Part shown: positions 58,659 to 64,000 of the stretch, piece by piece
Position numbering within the stretch: position 1 is the stretch's first letter
Layout: each line of letters starts with the position of its first letter
Assembly (NCBI GenBank): GCA_963977065.1
Contig: CAXBNF010000004.1
Location: 90,937 to 154,936, forward strand
Reading direction: 5' to 3'
DNA length: 64,000 nt
DNA from: Planktosalinus sp963977065
Lineage (GTDB): Bacteria > Bacteroidota > Bacteroidia > Flavobacteriales > Flavobacteriaceae
Notes under the pieces: model-generated
What the model saw: only the letters and a program-made list of their open reading frames with translations
The model's database searches: none
Told to the model about the DNA's origin: nothing
Made by a program: the position numbers and the translations under genes

Positions 58659-59075
58659 ATGCAGCCAAAACTAATCAAAGGAGGAAATCATAAAGACGAG
58701 CGGGGTGAAATTCAATTCAATAATGAATTCAATGCAGCTGCGGTAAAACGCATTTATACCATAGAAAATGCAGATACTTCCACTGTGAGAGCCTGGCAGG
58801 GTCACGCCATCGAAACAAGATGGTTTGCTGTGCTGCAAGGGAGCTTTCAAATAAAGCTCATTCAAATTGACAACTGGGAACAGCCCAACCCACAATCAAA
58901 AATGCGTACCTTTGAACTAAATGATCAAGGACTCCATATATTGTATGTGCCTCCCGGTTTTATAAGTAGCATTCAGGCATTGGAGCAAGGGTCTAAACTC
59001 TTGGCCATGTCAGATTATCAACTGGGCGAAGTGAAAGACGAATACAGATTTGATAAAAACTATTTTACAAGTTAA
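58659..59075 (+). CDS. WxcM/FdtA-like cupin, sugar epimerase or isomerase family
   Basis: This single-cupin protein (138 aa) has GGNHKDERGEIQFNNEFN at the N-terminus, VRAWQGHAIETRWFAVLQGSFQIKLIQID (metal-site His and Arg), and LHILYVPPGFISSIQALEQGSKLLAMSDYQ. Members of this family isomerise or epimerise nucleotide-linked deoxysugars. It lies between capF-like and capG-like genes with 17 and 6 bp gaps and so probably modifies a related intermediate. The exact reaction is uncertain. Confidence 0.7.
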   Translation: MQPKLIKGGNHKDERGEIQFNNEFNAAAVKRIYTIENADTSTVRAWQGHAIETRWFAVLQGSFQIKLIQIDNWEQPNPQSKMRTFELNDQGLHILYVPPGFISSIQALEQGSKLLAMSDYQLGEVKDEYRFDKNYFTS

Positions 59076-59081
59076 CAACTC

Positions 59082-60218
59082 ATGAAAAAATTAAAAGTGA
59101 TTACCGTTGTGGGTACACGCCCGGAGATTATCAGACTCTCCAGAGTGTTGTGCGCATTGGATGCATCTGAAGCCATAGAACACGTTTTAGTACATACCGG
59201 TCAAAATTATGACTACGAACTCAACGAAGTTTTTTTTGAAGATTTAGGCATCCGCAAGCCCGACCATTTTTTAAACGCCGCCGGCAGCAATGCCACAACA
59301 ACAGCCGGTCAGATATTAATTAATATCGACCCGGTTTTGGAATCAGAAAAACCCGATGCTTTTTTGGTATTGGGCGATACCAATTCGTGTTTGTGTGCCA
59401 TCGCCGCCAAGAAACGAAAAATCCCGATTTTTCACATGGAAGCCGGAAACCGATGTTTTGACCAACGCGTGCCCGAAGAAACCAACCGGAAGATTGTGGA
59501 CCACGTGAGCGATATCAATTTAACCTACAGCAGCATCGCCAGAGAATACCTGCTTCGTGAAGGTTTGTCGGCAGACCGCGTCATCAAAACCGGTTCGCCG
59601 ATGTTTGAGGTGTTGAACCACTATTTACCTGATATCAAAAAATCACAGGTCTTGCAAAAATTGAAACTGGAAAAAGGAAACTACTTTGTCGTTTCTGCAC
59701 ACCGGGAAGAAAATATCAATTCAGACACTAATTTTAACAACCTGATGGAAAGTCTGAATCAGATTGCTGAAAAGTATAGCTATCCTGTGATAGTATCTAC
59801 ACATCCGCGAACCCGCTCGATGATAGAAAAGAAAAAGGTACAAGCCCATAAAAACATCCAATTCTTAAAACCTTTGGGTTTTCATGATTACAATGCCCTG
59901 CAGCTTAATGCTTTTGCAGTTTTATCAGACAGTGGCACCATTTCGGAAGAATCCTCTATTTTAAACTTCAGGGCACTCAATATAAGAGAGGCCCACGAGC
60001 GACCCGAAGCCATGGAAGAAGCCTCCGTAATGATGGTAGGTTTATCTCCGGAGCGAATTTTACAGGGGCTCACACAAACCCTGAGACAAGAAGTAGGGGA
60101 ACATCGTAACTTCAGGGAAGTCGCAGACTATTCCATGCCCAATGTTTCAGAAAAAGTAGTGCGTATCATCCTGAGCTATACCGATTATGTGAATCGGGTT
60201 GTTTGGCAAAAACAATAA
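59082..60218 (+). CDS. capG: CapG/WbjD-like UDP-N-acetyl sugar 2-epimerase
   Basis: The protein (378 aa) belongs to the UDP-GlcNAc 2-epimerase fold: VVGTRPEIIRLSRVL (about residues 7-21), VHTGQNYDYELNEVFFEDLGI, LGDTNSCLCAIAAKKRKIPIFHMEAGNRCFDQRVPEETNRKIVDH, VSAHREENINSD and SDSGTISEESSILN. The CFDQRVPEE stretch is typical of CapG/FnlC enzymes that finish UDP-L-FucNAc synthesis. Its position after the CapE- and CapF-like genes supports that assignment. The next gene starts 3 bp after its stop. Confidence 0.88.
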   Translation: MKKLKVITVVGTRPEIIRLSRVLCALDASEAIEHVLVHTGQNYDYELNEVFFEDLGIRKPDHFLNAAGSNATTTAGQILINIDPVLESEKPDAFLVLGDTNSCLCAIAAKKRKIPIFHMEAGNRCFDQRVPEETNRKIVDHVSDINLTYSSIAREYLLREGLSADRVIKTGSPMFEVLNHYLPDIKKSQVLQKLKLEKGNYFVVSAHREENINSDTNFNNLMESLNQIAEKYSYPVIVSTHPRTRSMIEKKKVQAHKNIQFLKPLGFHDYNALQLNAFAVLSDSGTISEESSILNFRALNIREAHERPEAMEEASVMMVGLSPERILQGLTQTLRQEVGEHRNFREVADYSMPNVSEKVVRIILSYTDYVNRVVWQKQ

Positions 60219-60221
60219 GAA

Positions 60222-61436
60222 ATGAATGTGTTGTTTTTAACACTGGTAAGTATAGACTCTTTGGAACAAAGAGGTATTTATCAGGATTTGTTGCGCAAGT
60301 TTAGTGACGAGGGACACAAGGTGTTTGTAGTCACTCCGCTGGAGCGCCGTAAAAACAAACCCACCACCTTGTTAAAGCAGAAATTTGCTACTATTTTGCA
60401 AGTGAAAACCTTCAATATTGTGAAAACAAATAGAGTGGAAAAGGGTATTGGCACGCTGGCCATAGAAAATCAATACCTGAGAGCCATTAAGAAACACCTG
60501 CCCGCTGTAAAATTTGATTTGGTGTTATATTCCACACCCCCCATTACCTTTACCAAGGTGATTGAATTCATAAAAAAAAAAGATGGCGCATACAGCTACC
60601 TGCTGCTTAAAGATATTTTTCCTCAAAATGCAGTGGATATGAAAATGCTTAAAAAAGGGAGTATTCTTCACAGAATGTTTGAAAAAAAAGAAAAACGGCT
60701 TTATGCCACTTCAGATACGATTGGCTGTATGTCACCTGCCAATGTACAATTTGTAATAGACCACAATCCGGAAATACAAAAAAATAAGTTAGAAGAGAAT
60801 CCCAACACCATTGAACCTTATTATATAGAATACAGTCAAGAGGAACAGGATGAAATAAGAAAAAAGTATGAAATACCTTTGGATAAAAAGGTCTTGGTCT
60901 ATGGAGGGAATTTTGGCAAACCACAAGGTTTGGATTTTCTACTTGAAACCATACAGGCTTCAAAAAGCACTCATTTGTTTTTTCTTTTAGTGGGCGACGG
61001 TACAGCCTATCCAAAAATAAAAACCTGGTTTGATACCAATGTTCCTAACAATGCAAAGCTCATCAAACGATTGCCCAAAGACGATTATGACCGTTTACTG
61101 GCAGCCTGTGACATTGGACTCATATTTTTGCATAAAGATTTTTTAATCCCCAATTTCCCTTCCCGTTTATTGTCCTATCTGGAAATGAAAAAACCGGTCC
61201 TTGCCGCAACAGACCCCAATACCGATGTTGGGGACATACTAGAAGAAGCCGCCTGTGGCTTTAAAGTAATGGCAGGCGATTTAGAAGGAATGCAGGCAGC
61301 ACTGCTTCGGTTAGAGGATGATGCGCTTCTTAAACAAATGCAGGAGAATGCATGGCAGTTGCTTTTGAATAAATACACAGTAGAACGCAGCTATCAATTA
61401 ATAGTAGAAAAAATCAATCATAAACACTGTATATAA
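60222..61436 (+). CDS. Glycosyltransferase, WbuB-like
   Basis: The 404-aa protein has the N-terminal VSIDSLEQRGIYQDLLRKFSDEGHKVFVVTPLERR, the catalytic-region LEENPNTIEPYYIEYSQEEQDEIRKKY, VLVYGGNFGKPQGLDFLLETI, and the donor-site FLHKDFLIPNFPSRLLSYLEMKKPVLAATDPNTDVG. WbuB-type transferases often follow CapE/F/G genes and transfer L-FucNAc to the lipid-linked acceptor. The donor is inferred from context. It is the last gene before a repeat-rich gap. Confidence 0.82.
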   Translation: MNVLFLTLVSIDSLEQRGIYQDLLRKFSDEGHKVFVVTPLERRKNKPTTLLKQKFATILQVKTFNIVKTNRVEKGIGTLAIENQYLRAIKKHLPAVKFDLVLYSTPPITFTKVIEFIKKKDGAYSYLLLKDIFPQNAVDMKMLKKGSILHRMFEKKEKRLYATSDTIGCMSPANVQFVIDHNPEIQKNKLEENPNTIEPYYIEYSQEEQDEIRKKYEIPLDKKVLVYGGNFGKPQGLDFLLETIQASKSTHLFFLLVGDGTAYPKIKTWFDTNVPNNAKLIKRLPKDDYDRLLAACDIGLIFLHKDFLIPNFPSRLLSYLEMKKPVLAATDPNTDVGDILEEAACGFKVMAGDLEGMQAALLRLEDDALLKQMQENAWQLLLNKYTVERSYQLIVEKINHKHCI

Positions 61437-61677
61437 AACACAGTTTGATTTTTTGCTTAGGGGGGTGGGAAGGTTCATGACGATTGCCCTTACTCGATGA
61501 GCCTGCTTCGAAGCCGCCTCCGGCGGATGCTCGCAATGACTCATTGTTCACAAGGTTTTGGCTTTAACGAGTCTGTTCATTTAACAATTGGTCTTAAAAA
61601 TGGGGTCGTTGCGATCCGCCTCTGGCGGAGAAGCAACCCCGTCAATGAAAAGCAAAATTTTCCTTAACTTTCCCTTC
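61437..61677. repeat. GTCATTGCGA-type repeats upstream of the GIY-YIG gene
   Basis: Two copies are visible: 61504-61540 on the minus strand (CTTCGAAGCCGCCTCCGG to GCTCGCAATGAC) and 61605-61640 on the plus strand (GTCGTTGCGATCCGCC to GGCGGAGAAGCAACCCC). Each has an inner palindrome CCGCCTCCGGCGG or CCGCCTCTGGCGG. The apparent start of the GIY-YIG frame at 61588 lies inside the second repeat. Confidence 0.75.
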
Positions 61678-61968
61678 ATGAAAAACCCCTGCACCTACAT
61701 AACAACGAACACCCACCACAAAGTCCTCTACACCGGTGTCACCTCCGAAATCAAAAACCGCATGGACAAACACAAAACCAAACGGTATAAAAACTCCTTT
61801 ACGGCACGTTATAACTGTGATAAGCTGGTGTTCTACCGCCATTTCCCATCCATGCCCGAGGCCATTGCTTTTGAGAAAAAGCTAAAAGCGGGGAGCCGCG
61901 CGAAGAAAATTGCCCTCATAGAAGAAATGAATCCGGAATGGAAAGACCTATACGATGAATTGAAATAG
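61678..61968 (+). CDS. GIY-YIG domain protein, about 96 aa
   Basis: I take the ATG at 61678 as start, since upstream codons in frame lie in a repeat. The GIY-YIG signature is CTYITTNTHHKVLYTGVTSEIKNRMDKHK, followed by FTARYNCDKLVFYRHFPSMPEAIAFEKKLKAG and SRAKKIALIEEMNPEWKDLYDEL. It is the same family as the protein at 6274-6594 (FYVYILTN/YVGVTNNL). A GTCATTGCGA repeat follows its stop codon within 7 bp, and the 3' end of the gene is repeated twice more downstream. Role unknown. Confidence 0.78.
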   Translation: MKNPCTYITTNTHHKVLYTGVTSEIKNRMDKHKTKRYKNSFTARYNCDKLVFYRHFPSMPEAIAFEKKLKAGSRAKKIALIEEMNPEWKDLYDELK

Positions 61969-62115
61969 AAGCAACGTCATTGCGAACGCAGTGAAGCAAA
62001 ATCCTGAGTGGAAAGACCTATACGATGAACTGAAATAAAAGCAACGTCATTGCGATCCGCCCAAGGCGGAGAAGCAAAATCCGAAATGGAAAGACTTGTA
62101 CTATGAACTTGGTCA
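61930..62115 (+). repeat. Three tandem copies of the GIY-YIG gene end plus a GTCATTGCGA repeat
   Basis: Copies start at about 61930, 62001 and 62078. Each contains AATCC, then TGGAAAGACCTATACGATGA (third copy diverged) and, in the first two, GAAATA followed by AAGCAACGTCATTGCGA. The first copy is the true gene end. The others keep the same coding-like sequence but have no start and are not expressed as separate genes. Confidence 0.85.
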
Positions 62116-62332
62116 GGAGGGTTCTGCTTCGCTACGCTCGCAGTGACGTTAATGACGATTGTTAATGGGTGGATGAGATTGCTTCGCAGCCGCCTCCGGC
62201 GGATGCTCGCAATGACCGTTTATTCCAGACCACTTTGTCTTTGGATTAGGAAGTTAAAAAACCCAATTGGTCTTTTAACTGGTGTCATTGCGAGCAGAGG
62301 TTGCCTTTGGCAACCCCTGCGCGGCAATCTCA
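62046..62332. repeat. Cluster of four more GTCATTGCGA-type repeats
   Basis: Copies are visible at 62046-62077 (plus), 62124-62147 (minus), 62175-62216 (minus, with CCGCCTCCGGCGG) and 62283-62332 (plus, with GGTTGCCTTTGGCAACC). They differ in their centres but share GTCATTGCGA at one end and GAAGCA or GCAATCTC at the other. The frame 62143-62397 across them is not a gene. Confidence 0.8.
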
Positions 62333-62381
62333 TCCACCCAGTCCCTGAATTTTATCAAAATGCCTTACCTTTGAATCCACC

Positions 62382-62984
62382 ATGTACAAACCCATAACCA
62401 AACCCATCCTCGACCACCTCTCCGCAGCCATCGCCTTGCTGTTGCTAAGTCCGTTGTTCCTGCTTGTAACACTCGCACTGGCAATCGCCAACAACGGCAA
62501 ACCCTTTTTCATCCAAAAACGCCCCGGTAAAAACGGTTGTATCTTCAACATCATCAAGTTTAAAACCATGACCGATACTAAAGACGTTCAGGGCAATTTA
62601 CTTCCCGATGCTGAAAGGCTCACAGCAGTAGGGAAATTTGTACGCAAAACCTCACTGGACGAACTACCACAGTTGATAAACGTCTTAAAAGGCGATATGA
62701 GCTTTGTGGGTCCGCGCCCTTTATTGCCGGAGTATTTGCCGTTGTACAATGTAGCGCAACGCAAACGACACCATGTCAAGCCGGGGATTACAGGCTGGGC
62801 ACAAATTAATGGGCGCAACGCCATCAGTTGGCAACAAAAATTTGAATTGGATGTGTGGTATGTGGAGCATCAAAGTTTTACATTAGATTTAAAAATCTTA
62901 TTTTTAACAGTCAAAAAAGTGTTTGTTTCTGAGGGGATCAATACCCAAGGGCAAGCCACAACAGAACGGTTTAAAGGGAATTAG
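62382..62984 (+). CDS. Initiating sugar transferase (polyprenyl phosphate hexose-1-phosphate transferase)
   Basis: The short monotopic PGT domain (200 aa) has an N-terminal membrane helix (about residues 10-35) and the catalytic motifs FFIQKRPGKNGCIFNIIKFKTM, RKTSLDELPQLINVLKGDMSFVGPRPL (Asp-Glu dyad) and KPGITGWAQINGRN. It transfers the first sugar phosphate to undecaprenyl phosphate and so starts each repeat unit. It lacks the large N-terminal domain of WbaP-type proteins. The next gene starts 1 bp after its stop, and the pair is separated from the main cluster by the GIY-YIG repeat region. Confidence 0.88.
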   Translation: MYKPITKPILDHLSAAIALLLLSPLFLLVTLALAIANNGKPFFIQKRPGKNGCIFNIIKFKTMTDTKDVQGNLLPDAERLTAVGKFVRKTSLDELPQLINVLKGDMSFVGPRPLLPEYLPLYNVAQRKRHHVKPGITGWAQINGRNAISWQQKFELDVWYVEHQSFTLDLKILFLTVKKVFVSEGINTQGQATTERFKGN

Positions 62985-62985
62985 T

Positions 62986-63588
62986 ATGAGTCAACAACTA
63001 TATATTTATGGAGCTAGCGGTCACGGGAAAGTGGTTATCGAAATTATTGAAGCTCTCGGGAAAGAAGTAGTAACAGTCTTCGATGACGATGAAAACATCA
63101 CTCAATTGTTGGATTATCCCGTTCTTCCCAAAGACAACGTAAACCCCGATAAAAAAATTCCCGTGCTATTTGCCATAGGCAACAACGAAACCCGAAAAAA
63201 ACTTGCTGAAAGCAATGGCTTTCTCGTTACCGAACCTTTAATTCATCCTTCAGCAATTGTTTCTCCACGAGCAACCCTTAAAAACGGCACAGTAGTAATG
63301 CCGGGAGCGATTATCAATTCACAAGCTGAAGTAGGTCAACATTGCATCATCAATTCCGGCGCCGTAGTCGAACACGATTGCGTTCTTGATAATTATGTAC
63401 ACATTTCCCCAAATGCTGCTCTCGCAGGCGATGTAAAAGTAGGGGAGGGCACACAAATTGGTATTGGAGCTCAGGTCATACAAGGAATCACCATCGGCAA
63501 TTGGTGCACCATCGGCGCCGGCGCCGTCATCATCAAAGATGTCCCGGATGGGGCAACTGTAGTAGGGAATCCGGGGAGGGAGGTTTAG
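62986..63588 (+). CDS. PglD/NeuD-like sugar acetyltransferase
   Basis: I use the ATG at 62986, directly after the previous stop. The N-terminal Rossmann part reads IYGASGHGKVVIEII (about residues 6-20) and VLFAIGNNETRKKL. The left-handed beta-helix follows with hexapeptide repeats: IVSPRATLKNGTVVMPGAIINSQAEVGQHCIINSGAVVEHDCVLDNYVHISPNAALAGDVKVGEGTQIGIGAQVIQGI. The HDC motif holds the catalytic His. It would N- or O-acetylate a nucleotide sugar. It is translationally coupled to the sugar transferase. The acceptor is unknown. Confidence 0.85.
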   Translation: MSQQLYIYGASGHGKVVIEIIEALGKEVVTVFDDDENITQLLDYPVLPKDNVNPDKKIPVLFAIGNNETRKKLAESNGFLVTEPLIHPSAIVSPRATLKNGTVVMPGAIINSQAEVGQHCIINSGAVVEHDCVLDNYVHISPNAALAGDVKVGEGTQIGIGAQVIQGITIGNWCTIGAGAVIIKDVPDGATVVGNPGREV

Positions 63589-63590
63589 TG

Positions 63591-63606
63591 TGTACGCCCT
63601 GATATA
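63591..63606. repeat. TGTACGCCCTGATATA, left copy of a direct repeat
   Basis: The 16-bp word recurs at the right window edge (63985-64000). This copy follows the acetyltransferase stop codon by 3 bp and continues GGTTGACCACTTAAAAAAAT, which resembles an insertion-element end. The second copy is cut by the window. Confidence 0.5.
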
Positions 63607-63714
63607 GGTTGACCACTTAAAAAAATCCAGCTTAAGCGCCACACCCTTTAGGGCCGGGGAAATGGCGCGGGAGGGTTTGAGTCAGTGAGCAGTGAGTGGT
63701 GTGTCCTTGATAGG

Positions 63715-63830
63715 CAAATCCGCAAATAAGCAAATCAGCGAATCAACGAATAAGCAAACCAGCAAATCAGCGAATCAGCAAATCCGCAAATCAGCAAATC
63801 AGTGAGAGGTGAGTCAGTGAGAGCAAATCG
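63715..63830. repeat. Low-complexity GCAAATCAGCAAATC tract
   Basis: Words of 10-12 bp such as AAATCCGCAAATAAG and CAGCGAATC repeat, as in the tract at 48690-48830. No gene is supported between 63607 and the window end. Confidence 0.7.
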
Positions 63831-63832
63831 GG

Positions 63833-63945
63833 ACACTTTTCTTTGCGACTTCTTTGCGTTTCAACTTTGCGGCCTCTGCGCTTCGTCGCCTGAAGCTTTG
63901 TAGCGCAAGGCGGTGAACCCCGCGTCTGAGTAAGCAACCCGCCAC
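63833..63945 (+). repeat. Dispersed repeat, copy 4
   Basis: The copy contains CTTCTTTGCG, CGCTTCGTCGCCTGAAGC and GTAGCGCAAGGCGGTGAA, matching copies 1 to 3 near 44.2, 44.4 and 46.9 kb, but is more diverged (AACCCCGCGTCTGAGTAAG at the end). Confidence 0.8.
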
Positions 63946-63984
63946 CCCGCAAACCAGTACACCAGTCCACTCGTCTAACAGTAA

Positions 63985-64000
63985 TGTACGCCCTGATATA
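63985..64000. repeat. TGTACGCCCTGATATA, right copy at the window edge
   Basis: Identical to 63591-63606. The two copies lie 394 bp apart, bracketing the GCAAATC tract and dispersed repeat copy 4. Confidence 0.5.

Noticed and set aside
62143..62397. 84-codon plus-strand frame before the sugar transferase
   Set aside because: It runs through several GTCATTGCGA repeats and overlaps the start of the real gene.

Overview
The window looks like a chromosomal segment from a member of the Bacteroidota, most likely the Flavobacteriia. The signs are a PorQ-type type IX secretion gene beside cmk, a TonB-dependent receptor with a carboxypeptidase-like N-terminal domain, DUF4097/DUF2807 head-GIN proteins behind an ECF sigma factor, many lipoproteins with short signal peptides, and TAnnTTTG promoter boxes instead of classical -35/-10 elements. 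No rRNA, tRNA, CRISPR array or prophage was seen.

Layout. Bases 1-5100 hold single-gene units (a cut-off ORF, a lipoprotein, a secreted repeat protein, a membrane protein) separated by 120-135 bp imperfect palindromes that resemble integron attC sites. Similar sites occur at 7.5-8.6 kb and 17.2-18.8 kb. In four units the 5' boundary heptamer to nonamer is the exact reverse complement of the 3' boundary, as integron cassette circles predict. No integrase gene is in the window. Bases 5600-6620 hold a 211-bp repeat array beside a GIY-YIG protein. Bases 9.7-10.7 kb hold a REP-associated tyrosine transposase between its repeat arrays. Bases 10.7-17 kb hold housekeeping genes: cyclophilin, NUDIX CoA hydrolase, PlsC acyltransferase, an ECF sigma factor with a membrane partner, a 32-residue basic peptide and a TonB receptor. 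Bases 17.2-23.2 kb hold an amidohydrolase cassette and a LytTR/aspartic protease/serine hydrolase operon. Bases 24.1-27.9 kb hold an HxlR regulator divergent from a six-gene membrane-protein/SDR operon. Bases 29-36 kb hold two MsrB genes, an M48 peptidase, an MFS transporter and a DUF6252-like lipoprotein. Two of these genes are followed by related ~0.6 kb gene-free elements, each bracketed by a direct duplication of the 3' end of the gene.

Bases 36-45.4 kb hold the sigma/anti-sigma/adhesin operon, lon, porQ-cmk and a small outer-membrane barrel. An AbiEii-type toxin with an XRE antitoxin follows. Bases 47.3-63.6 kb form a surface polysaccharide locus: nucleotide-sugar dehydrogenase and UDP-GlcNAc 2-epimerase (an ManNAcA-type precursor), flippase, polymerase, two glycosyltransferases, the CapE/CapF/CapG-type UDP-L-FucNAc pathway, a WbuB-like transferase, an initiating sugar transferase and a PglD-like acetyltransferase. 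The flippase-polymerase-transferase core is visibly more AT-rich than the sugar-nucleotide genes. Non-polysaccharide cargo (DUF4143 ATPase, GxxExxY protein, GIY-YIG protein) sits between these genes.

The most unusual themes are the attC-like cassette architecture, the elements that duplicate gene 3' ends, small palindromic repeats inserted in frame inside genes, and the repeated pairing of GIY-YIG genes with GTCATTSCGA-type repeats.
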